64,000 nucleotides of DNA from Elizabethkingia meningoseptica_A (GCF_045762675.1 NZ_JBJDLK010000002.1:186001-250000), one strand, 5' to 3'. Shown: positions 34,444 through 44,038, counted from the stretch's first letter. Notes: a model not told the origin generated them from the sequence alone. Translations and numbers: made by a program.

Positions 34444-35565
34444 TTAAACTATCGTAGATTTTCCAATTTGAATGTTTTCGTAGTTATAGTAACTACCATG
34501 TTGTGTATTACGGATAAACTCTGCTACAAAGCTTCCTACTTCGGAAGTAGAATAGAATTTACCCGGATTGAGATCCTGAGTTACATAACCCTCAGCAATA
34601 GCCTTTTCTACTGCTTTCTCAATCGTTCTGGCTGCAACATCCCAGCCTAAATGATCCAGCATCATAGCTGCACTTAAAATAGACGCTAACGGGTTGGCAA
34701 TACCTTTTCCTTTAGCCTGCGGATAAGAACCGTGGATAGGTTCGAACATCGAATTCCCTTCTCCCACAGATGCAGACGGCATAAGTCCTATTGAACCACC
34801 GATAACACTTGCTTCATCTGAAATAATATCTCCAAACATATTCTCCGTAAGAATAACATCGAACTGCTTTGGATTCAGGATCATTTGCATTGCTGCATTA
34901 TCCACGAAAATGTAATCCAGTGCTACATCCACATACTGAGGAGCAATTTCCTGGCATACTTTACGCCATAATCTGGAAGTATCCAATACATTGGCCTTAT
35001 CGATTAGCGTAAGTTTTTTACGGCGTTTCTGTGCCGCCTGGAATGCTAAATGAGCAATTCTTTCAATATCCGTTCTGTTATACTGACATACATCATATGC
35101 ATAAGCCCCGTTTTCTTCAGTAAACTTCTCTCCGAAGTAAATACCGCTAATCAATTCACGGTAAATAACCATATCGGTTCCGTCGATAATTTCTTTTTTC
35201 AAAGGGCTGCTTTCTGCCACTTTTTCAAAGATTTTTACCGGGCGAAGATTGGCAAACAACCCAAGCTCTTTTCTTAGTTTTAGTAAACCTTGTTCCGGAC
35301 GTACTTTAGCTTCAGGATTATTATCAAAATACGGATCACCAATTGCTCCGAAAAGAACGGCATCTGAATTTTTACAAACCTCCAGTGTTTCATCCGGCAA
35401 AGGATTTCCAGTCTGGAAAATAGCCTCTGCTCCTACGACCGCTTCCTGAAACCGGAATTTACATCCATATACTTCAGAAACAGCATTTAGTACTTTAATA
35501 CTTTCATGTACAACTTCCGGTCCTATTCCGTCCCCGGCAAGTACAGCAATTTTCATTTCACTCAT
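34444..35565 (-). CDS. leuB: 3-isopropylmalate dehydrogenase
   Basis: LeuB oxidises and decarboxylates 3-isopropylmalate to 2-oxoisocaproate with NAD, the third step of leucine synthesis. The 373-residue protein starts MSEMKIAVLAGDGIGPEVV. Substrate and cofactor residues are present: VIYRELISGIYFGE, YNRTDIERIAHLAFQAAQKRR, and ENMFGDIISDEASVIGGSIGLMPSAS with the metal-binding Asp residues. GNSMFEPIHGSYPQAKGKG is the NAD-binding region. Its ATG overlaps the leuD TGA by one base, indicating translational coupling. It is the last gene of leuA-leuC-leuD-leuB. Confidence 0.97.
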   Translation of the reverse strand: MSEMKIAVLAGDGIGPEVVHESIKVLNAVSEVYGCKFRFQEAVVGAEAIFQTGNPLPDETLEVCKNSDAVLFGAIGDPYFDNNPEAKVRPEQGLLKLRKELGLFANLRPVKIFEKVAESSPLKKEIIDGTDMVIYRELISGIYFGEKFTEENGAYAYDVCQYNRTDIERIAHLAFQAAQKRRKKLTLIDKANVLDTSRLWRKVCQEIAPQYVDVALDYIFVDNAAMQMILNPKQFDVILTENMFGDIISDEASVIGGSIGLMPSASVGEGNSMFEPIHGSYPQAKGKGIANPLASILSAAMMLDHLGWDVAARTIEKAVEKAIAEGYVTQDLNPGKFYSTSEVGSFVAEFIRNTQHGSYYNYENIQIGKSTIV

Positions 35566-36155
35566 CAGTAGGTGTTTTGTAAGTTTTTTTCGAAAGCTTC
35601 AATCTTCTCTCTTTTGCTGATTAAAAAATCAATATCGTCATAGCCGTTCATCAAACATATTTTTTTGTAAGAATCCAGATCGAAGCTTTCGGATTTATGG
35701 TTGAAGGTTATAGTTTGCTTTTCCACATCCACAGAAATTTCCGTTTCCGGATTTTCCGTGACAGTCTGTAACAGTTCTTTTAAAAATTCAGGAGATACCT
35801 GTATAGGAAGCAGTCCGTTATTCAGCGCATTTCCGCGAAAAATGTCCGCAAAATAGCTGGATACGACTACTCTGAATCCATATCCTGTAAGTGCCCACGC
35901 CGCATGTTCACGGCTGCTGCCGCAACCAAAGTTGTTACCGGCTACAAGAATTTCACCTGTATATGTAGTATCATTTAATACGAAATCTGCATTGGGATTA
36001 TTCTCCTTATCAAATCTCCAGTCTCTGAATAAATTTTGTCCAAATCCGTTTTTGTCAATACTTTTCAAAAATCTCGCAGGAATTATCTGATCTGTATCTA
36101 TATTTTCCGTTGGTAAAGGAATTGCCTTTGAGGTAATATGAGTTAACTTCTGCAT
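35565..36155 (-). CDS. leuD: 3-isopropylmalate dehydratase, small subunit
   Basis: LeuD is the swivelling subunit of isopropylmalate isomerase (with LeuC). The 196-residue protein shows PLPTENIDTDQIIPARFLK near the start and the NFGCGSSREHAAWAL substrate-binding loop. Size and order are typical. It lies 4 bases after leuC and overlaps leuB by one base, so all three are one operon. Confidence 0.97.
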   Translation of the reverse strand: MQKLTHITSKAIPLPTENIDTDQIIPARFLKSIDKNGFGQNLFRDWRFDKENNPNADFVLNDTTYTGEILVAGNNFGCGSSREHAAWALTGYGFRVVVSSYFADIFRGNALNNGLLPIQVSPEFLKELLQTVTENPETEISVDVEKQTITFNHKSESFDLDSYKKICLMNGYDDIDFLISKREKIEAFEKNLQNTY

Positions 36156-36159
36156 TTTT

Positions 36160-37542
36160 TTAATTTTTAGACATTAAAATTTTTCCTTCCACCGCTACTT
36201 TTGCTGCAGTTAACGGACTTGCCAGAATAGTTCTGGCACCCTGCCCCTGCCTGCCTTCAAAATTTCTGTTTGAAGTAGAAACACAATATTCACCTTCCGG
36301 AATCTTATCATCATTCATGGCAAGACATGCTGAACATCCCGGCTGACGTATCTGGAATCCTGCTTCTGTAAAGACTTTATCCAGTCCTTCGTTGTAAATT
36401 TGTGTTACAACCTGCTGTGATCCCGGTACTATAAGTGCATTGATGTTTTCTGCCTTTCTTTTACCTTTTATATATTCAGCCACTGAGCGGAAATCTTCAA
36501 TTCTCGCATTTGTGCAGCTGCCAATAAACACATAATTTACAGGTATATCACTTGCTGACTGACCAGCAGTAAGCCCCATATATTTCAAAGCCTTTTCTTC
36601 GGATTCATTTTCAGGAGTCGGAACACTTTCATTTACAGAAATTCCCATTCCCGGATTTGTTCCGTAGGTAATCATCGGCTGAATATCTTCTGCATTAAAA
36701 TGATATTCATGATCGAATACAGCTCCCTCGTCTGATTTTAAAGTCTTCCAGTACGCTACTTTCTTCTCCCATTCCTCGCCTGTTGGCGCAAATTTTCGGT
36801 CTTTAACATAAGAAAAAGTGGTTTCATCCGGTGCAATCATACCACCGCGGGCTCCCATTTCTATACTCATATTACAAACCGTCATTCTCCCCTCCATGGA
36901 CATTTCTTCAAAAACATTTCCGGCATACTCACAGAAATATCCTGTACCGGCATCGGTTCCGATCTTAGAAATAATATAAAGAATCACATCCTTTGGCTGT
37001 ACATCCTTGTTAAGCTTTCCGTTTACCGTCACCCGCATGGATTTAGGCTTATTCAGCAACAAACACTGACTTGCAAAAACCTGTGCAACCTGACTTGTAC
37101 CAATACCGAAAGCAATAGCTCCGAAGGCACCATGTGTAGATGTATGGCTGTCACCACACACAATACTCATTCCCGGCTGTGTAATGCCAAGTTCCGGTGC
37201 GATAATATGTACAATCCCCTGATAAGGATGTCCAAGACCATATAGTTCTACATTATTCTTTTTACAATTTTCTGTCAGCTGCTCCACCTGAGTTCTGGAA
37301 AGATCATCCTTAATCGGTTGATCCTGATCTTCGGTAGGAACATTGTGGTCTGCTGTTGCTGTAATCTGCTTTGGACGGAACACCTGTACTCCTTTGGTTT
37401 CAAGTTCAGCAAAAGCCTGTGGGCTTGTTACTTCATGGATTAAGTGTCTGTCGATATAAATAATTTGTGGACCGTCTGGTACAGTATCTACAACATGAGC
37501 ATCCCAGACTTTATCAAATAATGTCTTCTTATCTGCGTTCAT
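36160..37542 (-). CDS. leuC: 3-isopropylmalate dehydratase, large subunit
   Basis: LeuC carries the [4Fe-4S] cluster of isopropylmalate isomerase, converting 2- to 3-isopropylmalate. I start at the ATG at 37542 (MNADKKTLFDKVWDAHVV), giving 460 residues; a frame from 37566 lies more deeply inside leuA. The cluster cysteines are in GSCTNARIEDFR and PGCSACLAMNDD. The substrate loop CGDSHTSTHGAFGAIAFGIGTSQ is intact. The start overlaps the leuA end by 14 bases. The [4Fe-4S] chemistry is known from the family. Confidence 0.97.
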   Translation of the reverse strand: MNADKKTLFDKVWDAHVVDTVPDGPQIIYIDRHLIHEVTSPQAFAELETKGVQVFRPKQITATADHNVPTEDQDQPIKDDLSRTQVEQLTENCKKNNVELYGLGHPYQGIVHIIAPELGITQPGMSIVCGDSHTSTHGAFGAIAFGIGTSQVAQVFASQCLLLNKPKSMRVTVNGKLNKDVQPKDVILYIISKIGTDAGTGYFCEYAGNVFEEMSMEGRMTVCNMSIEMGARGGMIAPDETTFSYVKDRKFAPTGEEWEKKVAYWKTLKSDEGAVFDHEYHFNAEDIQPMITYGTNPGMGISVNESVPTPENESEEKALKYMGLTAGQSASDIPVNYVFIGSCTNARIEDFRSVAEYIKGKRKAENINALIVPGSQQVVTQIYNEGLDKVFTEAGFQIRQPGCSACLAMNDDKIPEGEYCVSTSNRNFEGRQGQGARTILASPLTAAKVAVEGKILMSKN

Positions 37543-38704
37543 AATTGGCACTTTGGCTATATACATTCATTATAATATTCAAATCATCGTCATTTACCTC
37601 CTTCTTGTTATCAGCTACCTTCAAAAACTCACCATATAAAACATCAAGTTCGTTTTTAGTAACGTCAAAACCTATATTTTTAAATCTGTATGCTAATGCA
37701 GAACGTCCGCTTCTTGCCGTAAGAACAATTGAAGACTCATTTACTCCTACATCCTCAGGATTAATAATTTCATATGTTTCACGGTTCTTAATAACACCAT
37801 CCTGATGTATCCCCGAACTATGAGCGAAAGCGTTGGCACCTACAATAGCTTTGTTTGGCTGCACCACCATTCCCATCATATCGGAAGTCAGCTGGCTCAG
37901 TTCAGTCAACATTCTGGAATTAATATCCGTTGTTAGCTGTAGATCTTTATGCTGCTGCAGGATCATAACGACTTCTTCCAGAGCGGTATTTCCTGCTCTT
38001 TCACCAATCCCGTTGATCGTACATTCAATCTGTCTTGCACCATTAATTGCCCCGGCAATAGAATTGGCAGTAGCCAGTCCAAGGTCATTGTGACAATGGC
38101 AGGAGATAATCACATTTTCAATCCCTTTAACATTTTCTTTCAGGTATTTTATCTTAGCCCCATATTCCTCCGGAAGGCAATATCCCGTTGTATCAGGAAT
38201 ATTCAGTACAGTTGCCCCTGCTTTAATCACCGCTTCACACACACGGGCTAAATGAACATTATCTGTTCTTCCCGCATCTTCAGCAAAGAATTCAACGTCT
38301 TCTACAAAGCTTTTGGCAAAACTTACCGCACTTACGGCACGTTCAATCGCTTCTTCCAGTGTAACATTGAATTTGTACTTCAGATGAAATTCTGAAACGC
38401 CTATACCTGTATGAATTCTGGGTCTTTTAGCATATTTCAGTGCCTGTGCAGCAGATTCTATATCTTTCTTGTGTGCACGTGAAAGTGCACAAACTTTAGC
38501 ATTTCTTACTAATTTTGCAATTTCAGTTACAGAGTGAAAATCTCCGGGACTTGAAATCGGGAAACCAGCTTCGATAATATCAACTCCGAGCTCATCGAGT
38601 TTTTCTGCGATAACTAACTTTTGTTCTACATTTAATTTACAACCCGGAACTTGTTCCCCGTCACGTAAAGTAGTGTCAAAAATTTCAATCTTCTCGGCTT
38701 TCAT
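37529..38704 (-). CDS. leuA: 2-isopropylmalate synthase (short form)
   Basis: LeuA joins acetyl-CoA and 2-oxoisovalerate, the first committed step to leucine. The 391-residue protein starts KIEIFDTTLRDGEQVPGCKL, the conserved DRE-TIM metallolyase opening, and contains CHCHNDLGLATANSIAGAINGARQIECTINGIGERAGN with metal-binding His residues. It ends soon after the catalytic barrel and subdomains. The C-terminal leucine-binding regulatory domain of classical LeuA (about 510 residues) is absent, so leucine feedback at this enzyme is doubtful. Homocitrate synthase and citramalate synthase belong to the same family, but the following leuCDB genes support LeuA. Confidence 0.93.
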   Translation of the reverse strand: MKAEKIEIFDTTLRDGEQVPGCKLNVEQKLVIAEKLDELGVDIIEAGFPISSPGDFHSVTEIAKLVRNAKVCALSRAHKKDIESAAQALKYAKRPRIHTGIGVSEFHLKYKFNVTLEEAIERAVSAVSFAKSFVEDVEFFAEDAGRTDNVHLARVCEAVIKAGATVLNIPDTTGYCLPEEYGAKIKYLKENVKGIENVIISCHCHNDLGLATANSIAGAINGARQIECTINGIGERAGNTALEEVVMILQQHKDLQLTTDINSRMLTELSQLTSDMMGMVVQPNKAIVGANAFAHSSGIHQDGVIKNRETYEIINPEDVGVNESSIVLTARSGRSALAYRFKNIGFDVTKNELDVLYGEFLKVADNKKEVNDDDLNIIMNVYSQSANYERR

Positions 38705-38729
38705 AATGAAGTTTTATTTAATTTTGACT

Positions 38730-38737
38730 CAAAAGTA
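38730..38737 (-). promoter_or_regulatory. Putative leuA -7 box
   Basis: The minus strand reads TACTTTTG, matching TAnnTTTG, about 25 bases before the leuA ATG. The -33 element is not clear. Confidence 0.5.
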
Positions 38738-38850
38738 GAGGGATTATATAGTATAACCTTTCCGTAAATACGAAAAATTACAACATCCACCTCACTTAGA
38801 ATACTTTATAAAAAACTGATTATCAATTAAATAAACTTTTATTTTTTACA

Positions 38851-40389
38851 ATGGCTGATTTGCAAAAAGATTTTCTTTTCGTACTTGTAAAGTCGCTTTC
38901 TACTTCTGAAAAAAGACAATTTAAGCTATATGTTAACCGCCTCGGTATAAATGTAGATGCAAAATTTCTGCTTTTGTTTTCCGAAATGGAGAAAATGAAA
39001 GAATATGATGAAGATATTATCATTTCCAAAAAAATATCCACCAAACAACAGCTTTCCAACCTGAAAGCACATCTTTATAAACAGATTCTGATAAGTCTCC
39101 GGATGAACCCAAGTCTTCAGAATAACAGAATCCTGCTTCGTGAACAGCTGGATTTTGCCACTATATTGTATCAGAAAGGTTTGCACCGGCAAGCTTTAAA
39201 AATTCTGGATAAGGCAAAACAAACAGCCTTTGATCTGGATGAAAAGACGCTGGCTATTGACATTATCGATCTGGAAAAGGTGATAGAGTCTCAATACATT
39301 ACACGAAGTATTGAAGGCCGTGCCGATGAGCTTATTACCCAGTCACACGAGCTTAGCATTCAGAACTCCTACTCTACTGAATTGTCTAATCTGTCGCTAA
39401 AACTTTATAGTGACATGCTTAAAAATGGTTATGCCCAGAACGATAAAGACAAAGAGAACATTATTCATCTTTTCAATGAACAAATAAGAAAAATAAGCTT
39501 TTCCAGACTTAATTTCAGAGAGAAATTATGGTTCTATAAAGCCCATGTATGGAAGCATCTTTTGCTTCAGGACTATAAACATGCCTATAAGTATTCCCAG
39601 AAATGGGTAGAGTTGTTTTATGACAATCCGGAAATGATTAACAACCATCCGGTTTGGTATATTAAAGGGAATACTAATCTGATGAAGATTCTTTTCCTTA
39701 ACGGACAGGTTAGTAAACTGGAAAAATGGTTTGAAAAATTCCGTAATACAACGAATTCCAATCATTTTGTTCTGAATGAAAATTTACAGTCTTTAACCTT
39801 TCTGAATGTATACAATACCCAAATGAACATTCATTTCATAAAAGGAGAATTCTTCATCGGAACCAAACTTATTCCTGAAGTGGAAATCAAAATGGAGAAA
39901 TTCCGGGATAAGATAGATGACCATCATTTTTTAATACTATATCTTAAGATCGCAGCACTTTATTTCGGATCTAAAAATTATGCAGAAACAATTGAATACT
40001 GCCAGCGAATCCTGCAGACCAAAGGTTCCAGTATTCAGGAGGATTTAGCTTTTCATACCCGTGTATTAACACTGATGGCCAAATATGAATCCGGAATGGA
40101 TGAAGATTACGATGAATTTGCTAAACAAACCTATCGTTTTGTGTCTAAAATGAAAAATGCAAGTGAGATTCATTATAGTATTGCCGAGTTTTTCCAGAAA
40201 CTGAATGAGGTATTCTTTTCAGAGCAGGAGCAAATATTTACAACGTTTTACAACACCCTTAGTGTATATAATCAGAGCCCTTTCCACAAGAGGACACTTG
40301 TATATATTGACATCCAAAGCTGGGCAGAAGCCAAAGCAACACACAGAGACGTCGTAGAAATTATCAGACAAAAAGTAAAGAGCAGATAG
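38851..40389 (+). CDS. Helical-repeat protein, unknown
   Basis: The 512-residue protein is almost wholly alpha-helical with TPR-like pairs (for example LREQLDFATILYQKGLHRQALKILDKAKQTAF and HHFLILYLKIAALYFGSKNYAETIEYCQRILQ). It has no signal peptide or membrane segment. I recognise no catalytic motif. It probably serves as a scaffold. It diverges from leuA, with 146 bases between the starts. The leu operon link is positional only. Confidence 0.7.
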   Translation: MADLQKDFLFVLVKSLSTSEKRQFKLYVNRLGINVDAKFLLLFSEMEKMKEYDEDIIISKKISTKQQLSNLKAHLYKQILISLRMNPSLQNNRILLREQLDFATILYQKGLHRQALKILDKAKQTAFDLDEKTLAIDIIDLEKVIESQYITRSIEGRADELITQSHELSIQNSYSTELSNLSLKLYSDMLKNGYAQNDKDKENIIHLFNEQIRKISFSRLNFREKLWFYKAHVWKHLLLQDYKHAYKYSQKWVELFYDNPEMINNHPVWYIKGNTNLMKILFLNGQVSKLEKWFEKFRNTTNSNHFVLNENLQSLTFLNVYNTQMNIHFIKGEFFIGTKLIPEVEIKMEKFRDKIDDHHFLILYLKIAALYFGSKNYAETIEYCQRILQTKGSSIQEDLAFHTRVLTLMAKYESGMDEDYDEFAKQTYRFVSKMKNASEIHYSIAEFFQKLNEVFFSEQEQIFTTFYNTLSVYNQSPFHKRTLVYIDIQSWAEAKATHRDVVEIIRQKVKSR

Positions 40390-40624
40390 CTATAGCCATT
40401 TTTTTGCTTTAGTGCATTACATTTTTGTAATACAGAGATAGTCAATACATCTAAAAGTATACAGATATTTAGTGTACTGAACCCCCATGGAAAAACAGGT
40501 TTCATAAATATTATGCATCTTAACGGTATAGCTTTCTTTGTAATTACAGCATCTATTCCTATGCAGTAAAGCTAAACATATAGTATTTTTTCTTATCTGG
40601 TCAGGATATTTTCTCATTTTTTTG

Positions 40625-40632
40625 TAATTTTG
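40625..40632 (+). promoter_or_regulatory. Putative thrS -7 box
   Basis: TAATTTTG matches TAnnTTTG, 17 bases before the thrS ATG. The 235 bases before it hold no gene or clear RNA structure that I can see. Confidence 0.5.
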
Positions 40633-40649
40633 CGTACATTTTTTATATT

Positions 40650-42581
40650 ATGATAAAGATCACTCTTCCGGACGGAAGCATTAAAGAATTTGAGGCAGCG
40701 GTAACTCCGCTTCAGGTTGCGCAATCCATTAGCGAGGGATTGGCACGTAACACTATTTCGGCATTGGTAAACGGGACACAGGTAGAAGTGACCACGCCAA
40801 TAACGGAAGATGCCACGGTTCAGCTTTTGACCTGGAATGATGATTTAGGTAAAAAAGCATTCTGGCATTCATCCGCCCACCTTTTTGCTCAGGCAATTTT
40901 AGAAATGTTTCCTCATGCTCATCTTACAATAGGTCCCCCTATTCAAAACGGGTTTTATTATGATGTAGACTTGGGAGATGATACTATTTCTGAAAAAGAT
41001 TTTGTAGAAATCGAAAAAAGAATGTTAGACAATGCTAAGAAAAATTCAGTATTCAACATGTATCCGGTTTCTAAAGCTGAGGCATTGGAAATGTATAAGG
41101 GCAACCCTTATAAAACTGAATTAGTTGAAAATTTAACTGATGGCGAAATTACATTCTGCTCTCACGATAATTTTACAGATTTATGCCGTGGAGGCCATAT
41201 CCCTGCAACAGGAATTGTAAAAGCAGTAAAAATACTTAATGCATCGGGAGCCTACTGGCGTGGTGATGAAAAGAACAAGCAGTTGACACGTGTGTACGGA
41301 ATTACCTTCCCTAAACAAAAAGACTTAACAGAATATCTGGAGCGTCTGGAGGAAGCCAAACGTCGCGACCACCGTAAATTAGGTAAGGAACTGGGAATTT
41401 TTACTTTCTCCGAAAAAGTAGGAGCAGGTCTTCCGTTGTGGTTACCTAAAGGGGCTGCACTAAGAAAGAAACTGGAAAACTTCCTTTCTGCTGCACAGAA
41501 AAAACAAGGATATGAATTTGTAATATCTCCGCATATCGGACATAAAGACTTATATGTAACTTCAGGGCACTGGGAAAAATATGGTTCGGATAGTTTCCAA
41601 CCTATTAAAACACCGCATGAAGGAGAAGAGTTCTTATTGAAACCAATGAACTGCCCGCACCACTGTGAGATTTACAAGGCACAGCAGTGGTCATACAAAG
41701 ATCTTCCGAAGCGTTATGCTGAATTCGGTACTGTTTACAGATACGAGCAAAGTGGAGAGCTTCACGGCCTTACAAGAGTTAGAGGCTTTACTCAGGATGA
41801 TGCTCACTTATTCTGTACTCCGGACCAGTTATTGGAAGAATTTGAGAAAGTTATTGACCTTGTTCTTTATGTTTTCTCATCTTTAGGTTTTGCTGACTTT
41901 ACAGCGCAGGTTTCCTTAAGAGATAAAGAAAACAGAGAAAAATATATCGGTTCTGAAGAAAACTGGGAAAAAGCGGAGACTGCAATTATCAATGCAGCCA
42001 ATAAGAAAGGCTTGAAAACAGTTATAGAATACGGAGAAGCAGCATTCTACGGACCAAAATTAGACTTCATGGTAAAAGATGCCTTAGGCAGAAGCTGGCA
42101 GCTTGGAACAATCCAGGTGGACTATAATTTACCTGAACGTTTTGATCTTTGGTATACAGGATCTGATAATGATAAGCACAGACCGGTAATGATTCACCGT
42201 GCACCATTTGGATCAATGGAAAGATTTATTGCGATCCTTATTGAGAACACAGCCGGAGATTTCCCGTTATGGCTTAGTCCTGAGCAGTTTATCATTTTAC
42301 CGATCAGTGAAAAATATGTAGATTATGCAAAAAAAGTTTCGGAATTATTAGAAATTCACGATATTTGCGGTCTGATTGACGAGAGAAATGAGAAAACGGG
42401 TAAAAAAATCCGTGATGCAGAGCTCAAGAAAATCCCATACATGCTTGTTGTAGGAGAAAATGAAGAACAAAACGGAAGCATCTCTGTAAGAAGAAGAGGC
42501 GAAGGAGATCTGGGTGCAATGTCCGTTGATGATTTTGTACTGCATGTAAAAAAAGAAATAGCTAACCATTTAAATAAATAA
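40650..42581 (+). CDS. thrS: Threonyl-tRNA synthetase
   Basis: The 643-residue enzyme charges tRNA-Thr. It has the N-terminal TGS domain (residues 1-60, MIKITLPDGSIKEFEAAVTP), an editing domain (HSSAHLFAQAI and the SHDNFTDLCRGGHIP zinc-like pocket), the class II catalytic domain with MNCPHHCEIY and TRVRGFTQDDAHLFC, the GTIQVDYNLPERF motif, HRAPFGSMERF, and the C-terminal anticodon-binding domain. Length and domain order are standard. It heads thrS-infC-rpmI-rplT, with infC starting 4 bases after its stop in my reading. Control by threonine is known in other bacteria, but no leader is visible here. Confidence 0.98.
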   Translation: MIKITLPDGSIKEFEAAVTPLQVAQSISEGLARNTISALVNGTQVEVTTPITEDATVQLLTWNDDLGKKAFWHSSAHLFAQAILEMFPHAHLTIGPPIQNGFYYDVDLGDDTISEKDFVEIEKRMLDNAKKNSVFNMYPVSKAEALEMYKGNPYKTELVENLTDGEITFCSHDNFTDLCRGGHIPATGIVKAVKILNASGAYWRGDEKNKQLTRVYGITFPKQKDLTEYLERLEEAKRRDHRKLGKELGIFTFSEKVGAGLPLWLPKGAALRKKLENFLSAAQKKQGYEFVISPHIGHKDLYVTSGHWEKYGSDSFQPIKTPHEGEEFLLKPMNCPHHCEIYKAQQWSYKDLPKRYAEFGTVYRYEQSGELHGLTRVRGFTQDDAHLFCTPDQLLEEFEKVIDLVLYVFSSLGFADFTAQVSLRDKENREKYIGSEENWEKAETAIINAANKKGLKTVIEYGEAAFYGPKLDFMVKDALGRSWQLGTIQVDYNLPERFDLWYTGSDNDKHRPVMIHRAPFGSMERFIAILIENTAGDFPLWLSPEQFIILPISEKYVDYAKKVSELLEIHDICGLIDERNEKTGKKIRDAELKKIPYMLVVGENEEQNGSISVRRRGEGDLGAMSVDDFVLHVKKEIANHLNK

Positions 42582-42585
42582 TACC

Positions 42586-43143
42586 ATAGCACTAAGAAGA
42601 CCAAACAACAGACCACCGATGCGCAAAAAAGAGGATGCGCATATGATTAACGAAAATATCAGAGTGAAAGAAGTTCGCTTGGTGGGTGACAATGTAGAGC
42701 CCGGAATATATCCAACTGCTGTAGCACGCAAATTTGCGGAAGAGCAGGAATTGGATCTTGTGGCAATCTCGGATAAGGCTGAACCTTATATTTGTCGTAT
42801 TTTGGACTATAAGAAATTCTTATATGAACAAAAGAAAAAACAAAAAGAACTAAAGGCGAAGCAAGTTAAAGTTGTTGTAAAAGAAATTCGTTTCGGACCT
42901 CAGACTGATGATCACGATTATGAATTTAAGAAAAAGCATGCTGAGAAATTCCTGGAGGAAGGCTCAAAACTAAAAACTTACGTTTTCTTTAAAGGAAGAT
43001 CTATCATCTTTAAGGATCAGGGAGAAATTCTTCTGCTTAAATTGGCCCAGGATTTGGAGCATGTAGGAAAAGTAGATCAGCTTCCAAAACTTGAAGGTAA
43101 AAGGATGATCATGATGATGAGTCCTAAGAAGCCAGCAAAATAA
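42586..43143 (+). CDS. infC: Translation initiation factor IF-3 (likely ATA start)
   Basis: IF-3 blocks premature 50S joining and selects the initiator codon. The protein has the N-domain (INENIRVKEVRLVGDNVEPG), a lysine-rich linker (YEQKKKQKELKAKQVKV) and the C-domain (IRFGPQTDDHDYEFKKKHAEKFL through GKRMIMMMSPKK). The first ATG (42619) gives 174 residues. In frame, 33 bases upstream, ATA-GCA-CTA-AGA-AGA-CCA reads (M)ALRRPNNRPP, the basic N-terminal start that flavobacterial IF-3 proteins usually show. E. coli infC uses AUU, another non-AUG codon that IF-3 itself discriminates against; this gives autoregulation. I therefore take ATA at 42586 as the probable start (185 residues). Confidence 0.88.
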   Translation: MALRRPNNRPPMRKKEDAHMINENIRVKEVRLVGDNVEPGIYPTAVARKFAEEQELDLVAISDKAEPYICRILDYKKFLYEQKKKQKELKAKQVKVVVKEIRFGPQTDDHDYEFKKKHAEKFLEEGSKLKTYVFFKGRSIIFKDQGEILLLKLAQDLEHVGKVDQLPKLEGKRMIMMMSPKKPAK

Positions 43144-43262
43144 AGATAATGTAACAGTATAGTAATACAACGGTGTACCAATAATCATTGTTACACTGAA
43201 AGATTATTACATTGCTACATTGATAAAAAGATATTGATAACAAAATATAAAAAAGCAAAACA

Positions 43263-43460
43263 ATGCCTAAATTAAAAACTAAATCAGGAGCTAAGAAACG
43301 TTTTGTTCTTACCGGTTCAGGAAAGATCAAAAGAAAGCACGCTTACAAAAGCCACATCTTGACTAAAAAAGAAACCAAGCAAAAGAGAAATCTTACGCAA
43401 ACAGGTCTAGTTAGCCAAGTGGACACTAAAAGTGTACTTAGACAATTAGCAATCAAGTAG
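43263..43460 (+). CDS. rpmI: 50S ribosomal protein L35
   Basis: The 65-residue basic protein starts MPKLKTKSGAKKRFVLTGSGKIKRKHAYKSHILTKK, the L35 signature. It lies 119 bases after infC. The usual order infC-rpmI-rplT is kept. L35 belongs to the 50S subunit. Confidence 0.98.
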   Translation: MPKLKTKSGAKKRFVLTGSGKIKRKHAYKSHILTKKETKQKRNLTQTGLVSQVDTKSVLRQLAIK

Positions 43461-43637
43461 TTTTTATAAATCTAATTTTTGGTTTATAAGAATTTTAACA
43501 AATTCAAAACAAGTTAACCCTGAAGCGGTGCAAATAAGTGAATTTAAAGTTTGAGATTTGAAGTTTGATATTAATTGATCACCTATCAATAATCAACTAT
43601 ATCTAATTCCGCCCTCTTCAAAAAAACAATTAAAATT

Positions 43638-43982
43638 ATGCCTAGATCAGTAAACGCGGTTGCTAGTAGAGCACGCAGAAAAAAAATCATGAAGCAGGCT
43701 AAAGGTTTTTTCGGTAGAAGAAAGAACGTTTGGACTGTAGCTAAAAACGCGGTAGAAAAAGCAATGCAATATGCTTACCGTGGTAGAAAAGAAAAGAAAA
43801 GAAACTTCCGTTCCCTATGGATTACCAGAATTAACGCTGGATGTAGAGAACACGGTGTATCTTACTCCAAATTTATGGGGGATCTTAAGAAAAACAACAT
43901 CGAGCTTAACAGAAAAGTTCTTGCTGACCTTGCAATGAACCACCCTGAAGCTTTCAAAGCTGTTGTAGATCAAGTAAAATAA
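43638..43982 (+). CDS. rplT: 50S ribosomal protein L20
   Basis: The 114-residue protein begins MPRSVNAVASRARRKKIMKQAKGFFGRRKNVWTVAKNAVEKAMQYAYRGRKEKKRNFRSLWI, the L20 N-terminal extension and helical domain that bind 23S rRNA early in 50S assembly. It lies 177 bases after rpmI, a wider gap than usual; the gap holds short repetitive AT-rich text and no visible gene. L20 represses its own operon in other bacteria. A terminator follows. Confidence 0.98.
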   Translation: MPRSVNAVASRARRKKIMKQAKGFFGRRKNVWTVAKNAVEKAMQYAYRGRKEKKRNFRSLWITRINAGCREHGVSYSKFMGDLKKNNIELNRKVLADLAMNHPEAFKAVVDQVK

Positions 43983-44007
43983 TTAATAATTTCTGTTATC
44001 AATAGAG

Positions 44008-44038
44008 AAACTCCCGAAAATTCGGGAGTTTTTTTATA
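44008..44038 (+). terminator. Terminator of the thrS-rplT operon
   Basis: An 11-bp stem (44008-44018 with 44021-44031) with an AA loop is followed by a T-run. Confidence 0.9.

Noticed and set aside
40417..40617. Minus-strand frame in the gap before thrS
   Set aside because: Short, Cys-rich and without start signals. I also looked for a T-box or tRNA-like leader here and saw none.
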